Under the pieces are notes generated by a model. That model was not told where the DNA came from and made no database searches. It worked only from the letters and a program-made list of their open reading frames with translations. Positions 45,863-54,307 of a stretch of DNA of 64,000 nt are shown piece by piece; position 1 is the stretch's first letter, and the number at the start of each line of letters is the position of its first letter. The stretch comes from Desulfobacteraceae bacterium (GTDB taxonomy: Bacteria; Desulfobacterota; Desulfobacteria; Desulfobacterales; Desulfobacteraceae): assembly GCA_016744295.1 (NCBI GenBank), contig JADGEQ010000012.1, forward strand, positions 82,450 through 146,449. The letters run 5' to 3'. Both the position numbers and the translations under genes were made by a program.

Positions 45863-46693
45863 TCAATGGAAATTATGTTCCATCCAATTTATGCCAAAGT
45901 TGTTTAAATCTTTTGCATCAAACAAATGACATTCCGCCTTTCCCACAGTACCTTGAACTCCATTGCCTTTTTCAATATATTCATCAACAATGCTTTTAAA
46001 ATAATCTTCAGGCCATGGGACAATCCCGCTTATAAAATCATATTCCTCAAAATCTTTCCATACCCTGTCACCGTCTTGGAAAATTGGCATTTTATAGCGA
46101 ACAGTTTTTTTATTTGGAATATTTGCATGATTTTCTGCAGAATGAATGAGTGTCACTGTTCCAGTTGGAGCCCCAAGGAGTAGTACTTTTCCTCCGACAT
46201 CGCATAATTTTTCAAGGGGTGACCCCGATCCTTCACGATATTGCAATTGCTGATCTTTTAAAACATACTGTGCCAATTTTCCCACAGCAGCATATCCGAG
46301 AGGATGGCGGCTGCGAATACTCCCCGGATAAGTCCGAAGATACTCGGTAAGGATTCCCATTTTCCGAATGTCTGAGCGTGAGTGCTCAGGATCAAAAGTA
46401 GGGCATTTATCATAAAAAGTCAGGCGCTTTTTTTCAGGCCAATTGTCAATACTATCCTGAAAAGAAGCGCCTAAAATATTATAAGGATTATCTTCCCATC
46501 CTACTAACATCATTAATGTACCACGTGAAGTTAAAATCTCAAATAAAGCGTCAAGTATCGTTTGAGGCCCCCCTGCGATATGACCTATATTTTTAACCGA
46601 AGCATGCAGCATTACGGTTTGACCTTCTGATAAACCAAGGTTTTTTATTTCGTTTACCAATTGACTTTTAGTAACTGCTAAAACATCATCCAT
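45863..46693 (-). CDS. AAC(3)-family aminoglycoside N-acetyltransferase-like protein
   Basis: 276 aa, ATG 46693. MLHASVKNIGHIAGG, GTLMMLVGW, DPEHSRSDIRKMGIL, RSRHPLGYAAVGK and LLGAPTGTVTLIHSAEN are the family blocks of AAC(3) antibiotic acetyltransferases, which use acetyl-CoA to modify the 3-amino group of 2-deoxystreptamine. Chromosomal members often have other or unknown substrates, so resistance cannot be claimed. Located in the cassette-like array, where such genes are typical. Confidence 0.85.
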   Translation of the reverse strand: MDDVLAVTKSQLVNEIKNLGLSEGQTVMLHASVKNIGHIAGGPQTILDALFEILTSRGTLMMLVGWEDNPYNILGASFQDSIDNWPEKKRLTFYDKCPTFDPEHSRSDIRKMGILTEYLRTYPGSIRSRHPLGYAAVGKLAQYVLKDQQLQYREGSGSPLEKLCDVGGKVLLLGAPTGTVTLIHSAENHANIPNKKTVRYKMPIFQDGDRVWKDFEEYDFISGIVPWPEDYFKSIVDEYIEKGNGVQGTVGKAECHLFDAKDLNNFGINWMEHNFH

Positions 46694-46734
46694 ATTATAT
46701 ACCCCCGATGATCAAACAATTTCTTTATAAGGTT

Positions 46735-46823
46735 GCTTTCAACGGACGCAGCTTTTTGCGCTTCACATACCTGGGTTCAATCTTGCTAAAAAACCACCTT
46801 CGTCAGCAGGTCCGTTGTTAAAC
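46735..46823 (-). other. attC-like site upstream of AAC(3) gene
   Basis: GTTTAAC (46823-46817, exact RYYYAAC) is followed by AACGGAC, which pairs with GTCCGTT near the other end, just before GTTGAAA (46743-46737). 89 bp. Inner arms CTGCTG and CTGCG also pair. The methyltransferase gene's own 3' end lies 106 bp away. Confidence 0.6.
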
Positions 46824-46929
46824 TCTATATTAAATTATTAAGGTGCTGTTTCGGGGGCTTTATCTAATATTATCAAGCCAATAACTTGGTCCCACAAGAA
46901 TTATTTCAAAACCTCAGACGAAACATTTG

Positions 46930-47565
46930 TTATGTATTTATTTTGGTTCCTGACACACAATAGCAGGTGTTATGCTTCCCTCTTTTTGAAATTATGTCAA
47001 TCTCATTTAGAGAGCCATGAACTGAAAGAAGTTCGCTTATATTGTCTTTAGAATAAAAACGAAATACCTCCATATCAAGTGATATTTTCTCCATTTCACG
47101 TCTGTCATGAAACCCTATAATTAACTTGCCACCAGGTTTTAAAATATGGCTTATTTTAGAAATAGCTGTACTTGGGTTCTCCCAAAAGTAAATTGTGTTT
47201 ACTGTAAATATTTTATCAAAGCGGTTGTTCTCAAATGGCACTTTTTCAATGTCTCCCAATTGAATTTTAGCTTTGCCACTATTGATATGTTTTCTATTTT
47301 TCTTTAGAGCTGTTGCAACCATCGATTCTGACAAATCAATTCCTTCAATAATTCCGTCACTTAGAAACTCAGCAGCTCTTTTTATGAGTGTTCCAGGACC
47401 AAAACCAATTTCCAAGACATGATCCTGTTCCGTTAAAGACAAAGTTTCAAATACTAAATTATTTAATTCAGCATTACCAATTTCGAAAAAACGTGACATT
47501 ATAAATCGGCCAATAATACCGGAAGGTTTTCTATATTGGTTTGAAATATATTTTGAAAGGATCAT
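46930..47565 (-). CDS. Class I SAM-dependent methyltransferase
   Basis: 211 aa, ATG 47565 with GGAG. SAM motif I HVLEIGFGPGTLIKRA, motif II GIDLSESMV, then GDIEKVPFENNRFD and ISHILKPGGKLIIGF. Small-molecule or lipid methylation is usual for this type. Cassette gene with the AAC(3) unit downstream. Confidence 0.88.
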   Translation of the reverse strand: MILSKYISNQYRKPSGIIGRFIMSRFFEIGNAELNNLVFETLSLTEQDHVLEIGFGPGTLIKRAAEFLSDGIIEGIDLSESMVATALKKNRKHINSGKAKIQLGDIEKVPFENNRFDKIFTVNTIYFWENPSTAISKISHILKPGGKLIIGFHDRREMEKISLDMEVFRFYSKDNISELLSVHGSLNEIDIISKRGKHNTCYCVSGTKINT

Positions 47566-47584
47566 TTTTTCTCCAATTTGGGTT

Positions 47585-47636
47585 GCATAACCACAAACAT
47601 CGCCGGTGAAATCCGGTGTATGTTTCTTGTTTAAAT
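47585..47636 (-). other. attC-like site after Ntn-hydrolase gene
   Basis: TTTAAAC (with the gene's TAA stop) and GTTATGC (47591-47585) bound a 52-bp segment. Inside, AAACATACACCGG pairs with CCGGCGATGTTTG around a TTTCA loop. The middle CACCGG/CCGG loop recurs at 53213-53254 and partly at 44610, so these are one site family. Confidence 0.65.
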
Positions 47637-48536
47637 TTTAAATGACTCCAAGTCGGATGCTAAAATGCCATCTTCCCCTAACCGGGCCTGGAAATATTTA
47701 TCAAACCCTTTATGTGTTTCAATGGTTCTGCTGCTTAGTGAAACCTTCCAGATGGTTTCAAAATCCTGATAAACAGAAATATAAATATGATTGGTTTGCG
47801 GCTGGAAAATCATGGAGCATTGTGTTGAGCAGTCTTTCTCCCTTAGAGATACTTTTTCCAAAAGTTCGAATCCCTTATCAACACTAAATGAGTTCATATT
47901 CTCCATAATGTGGTCAGTGGCTATTATATATCTATCAGCACCAGCACCTACAGCCTCCTTATAAAAGGTGCCAGCCAAACCATGATTGGAAAAATTGGAC
48001 ATGACAATAAATTCATTTTCAATATGGGTTATGAAATTTTCATTGTTGTCTGTTTCTGTGACAATGGCGTTTCCTTTTATATCGGCAAACAAATTGTGTA
48101 TTGACGGACCGATAAATTGAATCCATTTTTTAGCTTTTATGATTTTCTCGATCTGGTCAACACCGGAATATCTTGATATGGCCTCATACTGATCATCAAT
48201 GTGAACTTCAGATTTGCCTGCTTGTTTGTGCCCTTCAATGTGGGGCTCAATTTCCTGGGAAGCACAAAAAAGCCCGTTGCTGTTTATCCCACAGGTTTTG
48301 GCAAAATAATCTTTATATTCAGGATCATCAACAGTTTGGTCATATAAAAAAGCCAGATGAAATATAGTCATTCCCATATTCGATTCGATCAAAAATTTTA
48401 AAGGAATGGAAAAATAATCAAAATTCATACCGTAAAAAATATGAGAGCCGTATAACACAAAACTGGTACATCCATAGGCCGATGACGAATAACCGATAAT
48501 CAGCATCAGTATAGAAACAGGGATTTTAAATTTCAT
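47631..48536 (-). CDS. Exported Ntn-hydrolase (choloylglycine/acyl-transferase type)
   Basis: 301 aa, ATG 48536. The signal peptide (MKFKIPVSILMLIIGYSSSAYG) ends directly before CTSFVLYG, so Cys becomes the N-terminal nucleophile after cleavage; YGMNFDY follows, the R/N-x-D pattern of linear amide C-N hydrolases. FSNHGLAGTF carries further family residues. It should hydrolyse an amide in the periplasm. Substrate unknown. Its stop lies within an attC-like end. Confidence 0.8.
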   Translation of the reverse strand: MKFKIPVSILMLIIGYSSSAYGCTSFVLYGSHIFYGMNFDYFSIPLKFLIESNMGMTIFHLAFLYDQTVDDPEYKDYFAKTCGINSNGLFCASQEIEPHIEGHKQAGKSEVHIDDQYEAISRYSGVDQIEKIIKAKKWIQFIGPSIHNLFADIKGNAIVTETDNNENFITHIENEFIVMSNFSNHGLAGTFYKEAVGAGADRYIIATDHIMENMNSFSVDKGFELLEKVSLREKDCSTQCSMIFQPQTNHIYISVYQDFETIWKVSLSSRTIETHKGFDKYFQARLGEDGILASDLESFKI

Positions 48537-48679
48537 GTCGTTTCCAATTGAATAATCTCATCAATGTGAATGATGAGTTCACAAGCTTGTCTGAGTGCAA
48601 CGGCTTGCTAACAGGCCCGAGGAAAAAGGGAGTAGGCCTATCATCTTTCTTGCCGCTGAAGCTTTCTCTGTGCGAGTCT

Positions 48680-48741
48680 GTCTCAACGAAGGTTGAGCGG
48701 CCGTGCTGCTTTTTGCGTCGGCTGCATTCGTCTTGTTAAGT
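48680..48741 (-). other. attC-like site after hydrolase gene
   Basis: ACTTAAC (48741-48735, exact RYYYAAC) directly after the gene's stop, then AAGACGAATGCAGCCGACGC, a left arm very like those of classical 59-be sites; GCACGGCCGCTCA is the right arm, ending CCTTCGTTGAGAC. 62 bp. The best-looking attC of the array. Confidence 0.7.
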
Positions 48742-48743
48742 GG

Positions 48744-49583
48744 CTATTTTACAAAATCATTAATTTTACTTATTGCTTGGTCCATATGATTAATCAGTGT
48801 AAAATGATCCTCACCCTGAATAATATGTAGTTTTACTTTGCTCATTAGCTTGCTTGCCTTTACCATATCCCCATGGGAAAAACAATTTTCAGCAACAATT
48901 AATAGTGTTGGAATTTCTATTTTTGATATTAATTGTTCGAAAGAACCCCACTTGGCTTCTTGTGTGCGAAGAGCGATTAACGATTTGGTATGAACATTCT
49001 CTAAACGGAATCCCATGGGTGCAGGGACGTCCATTAGTGATTCCCAAAGCCTTCGCCACTCAGTCCCCCCCAAGTGAAGAGTAGAAATTACGATATCATT
49101 TGACAGGTTAACCTTTGAGTTTATTTCAAAACCGCCTAAAATAAGCCCCATCAATCTCTCTGGATAATATTTGGCAACACCCAACGCAATTTTTGCGCCA
49201 AGTGAGTATCCGTAAATATACGCCTGATTAACATGTATTTGATCTAGGACAAAAATAATATCCGAAGAAAGTTTTTTTAGTGTATACGCTTCTGAAACTT
49301 CAGGCAAACAACTTTTGCCATGGCCTCGAGAATCAATTGCAATTACTTTATAATTTTCAGAAAGTGTATCAGCATATCCAAACTGAAACCACTCCTCTAA
49401 ACTCATTCCAAAACCAAAGAGCAGAACAATTGGTTTGCCTTCTCCAATGACTTTATAATTAATGGTACATCCTTGGTTAATTGCAGTGTTTGTTTTTTTA
49501 TTGTTTGCGATTGCATTATGATTGAAAGTCATAAAGATAGACATAATTGTTATTATTCCGATATTTATAGTTGTTTTAATCAT
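48744..49583 (-). CDS. Exported alpha/beta hydrolase
   Basis: 279 aa, ATG 49583. A signal peptide-like start (MIKTTINIGIITIMSIFMTF) precedes an alpha/beta hydrolase: oxyanion LLFGFGMSLEEW, DSRGHGKS, nucleophile Ser in YGYSLGAK and the final His in GEDHFTLI. The acid residue is less certain. It may act on small esters; no specificity visible. The stop lies three bases from an attC-like site. Upstream ~100 bp hold a 17-bp tandem duplication (49600-49635). Confidence 0.85.
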   Translation of the reverse strand: MIKTTINIGIITIMSIFMTFNHNAIANNKKTNTAINQGCTINYKVIGEGKPIVLLFGFGMSLEEWFQFGYADTLSENYKVIAIDSRGHGKSCLPEVSEAYTLKKLSSDIIFVLDQIHVNQAYIYGYSLGAKIALGVAKYYPERLMGLILGGFEINSKVNLSNDIVISTLHLGGTEWRRLWESLMDVPAPMGFRLENVHTKSLIALRTQEAKWGSFEQLISKIEIPTLLIVAENCFSHGDMVKASKLMSKVKLHIIQGEDHFTLINHMDQAISKINDFVK

Positions 49584-49679
49584 TTTTTCCCTAACGTTAC
49601 AGTAAATATTAACTATTCAGTAAATATTAACTATTCTTCTCTGCTTTCCAAGCTATTTTTTGCAACGCATCCATAAAAT

Positions 49680-49927
49680 ATAGTAACTCTTTTTACACAG
49701 TCCGGATTGCAACTCATGGAGAATGGAAACCGTTGTCTTGTGGCCATGGGAGCTGTCCCAAATGTCAGAACCATGAGACAAATCTTTTGATAAACCGGCA
49801 ACAGGAAAAATTACTGCTGGTTTTATATTTCATGACAACACTTACCTTGCCCTATCAATTACGATCCCTGGCCTGGCACCATCAAAAGAAAATAGACCTG
49901 CGGGTTTCTGATGGTAATTCATCAAAT
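49680..49927 (+). pseudogene. IS91-family transposase remnant
   Basis: Plus strand reads THGEWKPLSCGHGSCPKCQN, then LLINRQQEKLL and YFMTTLTLPYQLRSLAWHHQ, which match the zinc-binding and following region of IS91 transposases (CGxRHCPxCQ, ... LPYELRSLAWHHQ). Both ends of the protein are missing. It overlaps the 3' end of the AraC gene on the other strand by ~45 bp. IS91-like elements move by rolling circle. Confidence 0.8.
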
Positions 49928-50976
49928 TGATTTCGGTAATTTTGGGCAAACCGGCTAAGATGCCAGATGCCCCATTGAGCCACAATATCTCCGATGGGTT
50001 TACCGATATTCGCATCCAATAACAATGCCCTGCGGATTTCATTGAGTATGATAGAACGCAAATATGCGGCCGGAGATTTGGCAATGCAGGTATGAAATGC
50101 ATATTCGAGGGTTCTCCGGCTGACACCTGTCAATCGGCACAGATCGGCGATCGTTACATTCACCCCCTTTTGATCATTAATATACTCACAGGCACGCCGG
50201 GTAATCTTAAAACGATTACACGAATCCATCTTTCGAGTTCCCATCAAAAAAGAGCCCATCAGATTACCGATCTGATCTGTTATTGTTTCAGTAACCTCAG
50301 TACACAAGTGCGCCATAACCTGTTTTGACATAAAAGGATTATCTGGAAATGGCTGGATGAGAAATTGAATCTGTGACACCAGCCACCTAATTTTATGGGC
50401 ATATTCAGGATTATTGTTTCTAAACCCAGACCTGAAATACGTTGAGAACCGTTCCAAATTTAATTCAGGAAAATTGTTTGTTAAACACCTTTCAAAAAAC
50501 TTTTTTTGGATATTCACAACAGCAAACCGACTTTGGGAAAAACAGGTGGTATTAAAATCTGCACCCGGGGGGGCATACCAGAGATGATGATTAAAAAAAT
50601 CCTGGCCGTTCAGCTTACACCTGCCGGAGTTTAGAACCAGCCCCACTGAATAATTATCACTGGGTACGGCACCAGACTGAGCAAGGGTCTGATTGGTTTT
50701 CTCGAAAAACAGCCCCACTTTATTATCAAAGAGAATGGTGCTGAATTCTCCTTCAAATTCACCGCAACTGATTTGCTGATATTTCTGGTTGTATCCGGAA
50801 AGGCAGGCTGCCTGCGCATCAATATCCAAAAAAGTCTGATTATTTCTCGCCACCCTGCTGGAGCTGGGCTTATAAATTTTATTCTCAATCATATTCTCAA
50901 ATAAATTAATAAATTGCGCAAAAGGGATAACACCTCCCCTGTATTCTATATTAGAGCTATAACGTCCTGCAACCAT
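49882..50976 (-). CDS. AraC-family transcriptional regulator
   Basis: 364 aa from ATG 50976; a longer open frame to 51072 exists and no good ribosome-binding site decides. Two helix-turn-helix units of AraC close the protein (VTIADLCRLTGVSRRTLEYA, then IVAQWGIWHLSRFAQNYRNQF), after an N-terminal sensing region with a cupin-like WYAPPGADF. Probably regulates the divergent alpha/beta hydrolase gene whose start lies 118 bp away. Confidence 0.85.
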   Translation of the reverse strand: MVAGRYSSNIEYRGGVIPFAQFINLFENMIENKIYKPSSSRVARNNQTFLDIDAQAACLSGYNQKYQQISCGEFEGEFSTILFDNKVGLFFEKTNQTLAQSGAVPSDNYSVGLVLNSGRCKLNGQDFFNHHLWYAPPGADFNTTCFSQSRFAVVNIQKKFFERCLTNNFPELNLERFSTYFRSGFRNNNPEYAHKIRWLVSQIQFLIQPFPDNPFMSKQVMAHLCTEVTETITDQIGNLMGSFLMGTRKMDSCNRFKITRRACEYINDQKGVNVTIADLCRLTGVSRRTLEYAFHTCIAKSPAAYLRSIILNEIRRALLLDANIGKPIGDIVAQWGIWHLSRFAQNYRNQFDELPSETRRSIFF

Positions 50977-51094
50977 AATTGAAAGGAGGTGATTGTATAA
51001 ATAATTCAGGACTGCCAGAATCGCCACTCGTGTGTATATAAAATCCAAAAAGAACCAACACACTAATCTCATTAAGGAAAAGGAGCGTCAAACG

Positions 51095-51922
51095 ATGAAA
51101 GAAAACCAAACCAATGGATTGGCTGAAAAACTCTGGGAAACGATACCAACTCCCCTGACCCCCCCTGCGCCTTTGCAGACTGGATATGCTGAAGTCAACG
51201 GTATCAAGATATATTATACGGTTAATGGGTCTGGTGAGCCCTTGCTTTTGCTACATGGCGGTCTTGGCAGTACCGAATATTGGGGTGGCATGATCCAAGC
51301 GCTTTCTTCTTGTTATAAAGTCATCTGTATTGACAGTCGAGGACATGGTTGCAGCACAAGAGATAATCAAAGCTACAGCTTTCAGTTATTGGCGTCAGAC
51401 ACGCTTGCAGTAATGGATCATCTGTCTATTGATTCCGCTTCAATCCTGGGATGGAGCGACGGGGGCAATATCGGCATCGACATTGCGATCAATCACCCTG
51501 AAAAATTAAATAAACTTATTGTACTTGGCGCCAACTTTACCCACTCTGGTATCAAATCAACGGTTGAAGAAAATCCCGTCTTCGGTAAATACATTGAAAT
51601 GGCTGCAATGGACTATGCACGATTATCCAAAACGCCAGATGACTTTGAACTCTTTGTCGGCCAGATCTCAGAAATGTGGGCAACTGACATCATTTTTACT
51701 CAGGAACAGCTCAAATCCATCTCCATCCCGGTTACCGTTCTCCACGGAGAATATGATGAGGCCATAAAGCTGGAACATTCAAAAGAGTTGGCATCACTGA
51801 TTTCAGAGTCCACGTTCATCCAATTGGACAATTTGAGCCATTTTGCTATATTTCAGGATCCGATCAAATTATGTGAGACCGCATTGAAACACCTGGCCGG
51901 GAAGGAATCCGTTAAAATGTGA
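51095..51922 (+). CDS. Alpha/beta hydrolase
   Basis: 275 aa, ATG 51095 with AAGGAG. LLLLHGGLGSTEYW, DSRGHGCST, nucleophile Ser in LGWSDGGN, Asp in HGEYDEAI and His in NLSHFAIF complete the triad. No signal peptide, so cytoplasmic. Plus-strand gene divergent from an AraC regulator, unlike the surrounding cassettes. Sequence is moderately like the exported hydrolase at 48.7 kb in its fold motifs only. Confidence 0.9.
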   Translation: MKENQTNGLAEKLWETIPTPLTPPAPLQTGYAEVNGIKIYYTVNGSGEPLLLLHGGLGSTEYWGGMIQALSSCYKVICIDSRGHGCSTRDNQSYSFQLLASDTLAVMDHLSIDSASILGWSDGGNIGIDIAINHPEKLNKLIVLGANFTHSGIKSTVEENPVFGKYIEMAAMDYARLSKTPDDFELFVGQISEMWATDIIFTQEQLKSISIPVTVLHGEYDEAIKLEHSKELASLISESTFIQLDNLSHFAIFQDPIKLCETALKHLAGKESVKM

Positions 51923-51941
51923 TAGCGGTATTAACCGCCTT

Positions 51942-51966
51942 AAACCTCAGTGGATTGAGGGTTTTA
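51942..51966 (+). terminator. Probable terminator
   Basis: AAACCTCA and TGAGGGTTTT form a stem 20 bp after the hydrolase gene with a weak T run. The gap to 52318 contains an attC-like site at its right side and otherwise nothing I can name. Confidence 0.45.
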
Positions 51967-52232
51967 TCCCTGTATACTGAAACAACAAAAATTTTGGATA
52001 GGATCATACGGTCCCGTAAAATATCCCATACCATTCCATGGTTGACAGTTATCTTAGGGGATCGTTTTTTTTAGTCTGGATATGAGTTTCCAGTCTTTTT
52101 CGGATATAGGGAAAAAACAACTTAATCGCAATAAGAAAAATGCTTACTCCTAATTTTCAAACAAACTCTCCGGTAGTGAAATTTTCCTTATTTCAAAACG
52201 GGTCAACACCGTTCTCAGCAGTATTTTGAGGA

Positions 52233-52324
52233 GCTCAACGACGAAAAACATCCGCTGTAGCGAATTGTTGTGTGCCGGGTGTTGTGGTTCAAGCGTCGGA
52301 GGAGAGGACTGGACAAAGTTAGCC
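52233..52324 (-). other. attC-like site after second alpha/beta hydrolase
   Basis: GGCTAAC (52324-52318) contains the gene's TAA stop; GTTGAGC (52239-52233, exact GTTRRRY) ends the 92-bp segment. Inner pairing is weak apart from CGACG/CGTCG. Listed mainly for its ends and position. Confidence 0.45.
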
Positions 52325-53104
52325 CTGTTCTATGCCTTGCCTCTCTCCCATTAAAATTTTATACAACTCATTATAAAAGTCTTTCGGGTTATCGTTCATC
52401 GGAAAATGACCACTATGCTTTATCATTATTTTCTGGACGTCTCCGACACGAGTTACCGTAGGTATGTTGGCATTTTTATCCCCAAAAAAATATGCCTTCC
52501 GACATGGAAGCGCAAGAAATATTTCAAGAAGTCGATTGCTGTCAGACAGTGAAACAAGTGATTTGGAGCTTTTATAAAGAGCATCCGCCGATGTTGAGTC
52601 TATCGCGGCATACCTTTCGCCAAAGTTATTAAATTTTTTTCGTAATTCTGAAAAAAAATTGGATTCAAAAACGTCCAATGGTACGCTTATGATATTCCGG
52701 CTCAATATACCGCAATCGGTACCGATCAAATTGCCCTCAACATTTATGAAAGTCTTTATATTATTCAAAATATCATCGGGAAGAAGCAGAGCCACAGCAC
52801 CGCCCATGCTATGTGCAACAATATGCAAATTTTTGTTTGAAAACTTTCTCAGGATTTCGGCACATATACGTGCTTGAGCTTCCATTGTGTAAGAAAAATC
52901 TTTTGACTCAGAGGATTCACCAAATCCGACAAGATCAAGGGTTAGGATCGAAAAGTTATCAAGGTCGGTGCAATTCCAAACATGATGAAATGAATCCTTT
53001 GAGCAGCCCAATCCGTGCATAAAAAATATCAGATTTTTACCGGTGTCACGTACTTTCGCAACGATCTCATTTGCTTGTCCCTCCACATCTAATATAAATT
53101 TCAT
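52319..53104 (-). CDS. Alpha/beta hydrolase in cassette
   Basis: 261 aa, ATG 53104, GAGGA twelve bases upstream. FFMHGLGCSKDSFHH (oxyanion), DLVGFGES, nucleophile Ser in VAHSMGGAVAL, and His in KHSGHFPM. Cytoplasmic. Asp acid likely in FGDKN. Stop lies inside the RYYYAAC-like end of an attC-like site. Confidence 0.85.
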   Translation of the reverse strand: MKFILDVEGQANEIVAKVRDTGKNLIFFMHGLGCSKDSFHHVWNCTDLDNFSILTLDLVGFGESSESKDFSYTMEAQARICAEILRKFSNKNLHIVAHSMGGAVALLLPDDILNNIKTFINVEGNLIGTDCGILSRNIISVPLDVFESNFFSELRKKFNNFGERYAAIDSTSADALYKSSKSLVSLSDSNRLLEIFLALPCRKAYFFGDKNANIPTVTRVGDVQKIMIKHSGHFPMNDNPKDFYNELYKILMGERQGIEQG

Positions 53105-53212
53105 AAGTTGTATAATTCCTCTAAAACGAGTAGCTGTTTCACATAGAACGATTGAATTCAAAGACTGCCCAACGAAACGATGGATTATAACTCACAGCTT
53201 AATTACGACCAC

Positions 53213-53254
53213 CAACCTCACCGGTGAAACCCGGCGCTTGTTGATTGTTGGAAT
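53213..53254 (-). other. attC-like site after methyltransferase
   Basis: TTCCAAC ... GTTGGTG bound a hairpin (CCAAC/GTTGG, with CCGG TTTCA CCGG in the middle) that shares the centre of the 47585 site. A GTTGGGC further on (53175-53169) may be the true right end. It lies 19 bp after the methyltransferase stop. Confidence 0.5.
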
Positions 53255-53272
53255 TTAACCCACTTTTTAAAA

Positions 53273-54082
53273 TCACTCCCCCTTCATGGTCATGTGATAC
53301 TTCAATTTGGTCCCAGAGTCATTCTTTATTCTGGTACATTCGTACTCAAAAGAAGTGAGGATGTCATGTATTCCCTTCACAGATTCTGAAACAGCGTCGG
53401 CATCACTAAAAAGATGAATGGCACAACCATCCGGTTTGAGTACTCGTTTTATTTCGTATAACTCTGCTTGCAGATTCCAACCAATGGCTTGGGATGTCAT
53501 CAAACAATCAATGGAACGTTCAGGAAATGGTAGTGAATCCAGCACGCCATCTACTGTGTAAATGTTAGTAATATTCCTTTCAAGTGTTTTCTGCTTGATC
53601 AACCGTCTAAATCCACCGGTGGGCTCCACTGCAAAAACGGTCTGTGCATACTGAGCCAAAAGGAAAGAGATTTTACCAGGTCCTGCTCCAGCGTCAATGA
53701 CGACTTTGTCATGAAGGTACTGCGGTGAAACGATCTCATTAATCTCCCATGGGAAGTCAACGTTCTTGTCGTAAGCCTCAGGGTACTTGCTGTATATAAT
53801 AAGATCCGCTATCTCCCAAAGAAGCTCATCACAGTTTTGTTCAATCGTCTTGTCGACTGTGCCCTCTTCCAGAAGAATCTCATCCAGGAATGATACAACT
53901 GAAGGACACATTGAAACCAAGTATCTGTGAATGACCGGATTCGCCCTCAAAAGTGCAGCCAATTCTTGTCTTGGTGCACGATCAGGCAAATATCCAATTT
54001 GAAAGGATTCCAAAAACAGCAAATCTTCAACATTCAGCTCAATTCCAGCAAATAGCTTTCTTAGCATATCGGCATATTGCAT
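53273..54082 (-). CDS. Class I SAM-dependent methyltransferase, cassette
   Basis: 269 aa. ATG 54082 has GAGGAG six bases upstream; the ATG two codons earlier is too close to it. About 120 residues of an N-terminal helical domain precede the SAM fold: VVIDAGAGPGKISFLLA, then VDGVLDSLPF and VLKPDGCAIHLFS. Substrate unknown. It may be the outermost cassette of the array; the gap upstream (54089-54307) has no clear site. Confidence 0.85.
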   Translation of the reverse strand: MQYADMLRKLFAGIELNVEDLLFLESFQIGYLPDRAPRQELAALLRANPVIHRYLVSMCPSVVSFLDEILLEEGTVDKTIEQNCDELLWEIADLIIYSKYPEAYDKNVDFPWEINEIVSPQYLHDKVVIDAGAGPGKISFLLAQYAQTVFAVEPTGGFRRLIKQKTLERNITNIYTVDGVLDSLPFPERSIDCLMTSQAIGWNLQAELYEIKRVLKPDGCAIHLFSDADAVSESVKGIHDILTSFEYECTRIKNDSGTKLKYHMTMKGE

Positions 54083-54307
54083 TATCATCTCCTCGTGATA
54101 AAGGTGTTGCGAAGTTTTTGACGCTGCTCTTCATCCGGTGCATCAAAATTTTGAAAAAATGAAAAAATTATTGTTCCCATATTGTTTGATGACCTTAGAA
54201 GGCAGTAAAAGAATCATCCATAATTTCAAGAGAGATAGAAGGATTAATACGAGGGACAAGTATTCTGTGCGGTGTTGTTATTCTCAAGCCCATATGTATT
54301 TTCATTT

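Larger units (their letters stand above)
44600..53260 (-). mobile_element. Integron cassette-like array without integrase (CALIN-like)
   Basis: Seven or more minus-strand genes with unrelated functions are followed by short inverted-repeat sequences having RYYYAAC-like and GTTRRRY-like ends (attC pattern). Several stop codons fall inside the RYYYAAC end, as is characteristic for integron cassettes. Spacing is one gene (or two) per site. No tyrosine recombinase of the IntI class is seen anywhere in the window. The part from 49.6 to 52.2 kb is interrupted by an AraC/hydrolase pair and an IS91 remnant. Best sites are at 44876, 46735, 47585 and 48680; others are weaker. Confidence 0.6.

Noticed and set aside
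50981..50995. Strong plus-strand AAAGGAGGTGA site in the AraC/hydrolase gap
   Set aside because: It is followed by only three sense codons before a stop; no gene starts there.
44600..54300. Integron integrase within the window
   Set aside because: No frame shows the tyrosine-recombinase RHRY residues or the IntI-specific insert; only cassettes are visible.
54089..54307. attC-like site between HAD gene and methyltransferase
   Set aside because: GAATAAC and short hairpins are present, but no GTTRRRY partner or convincing stem.
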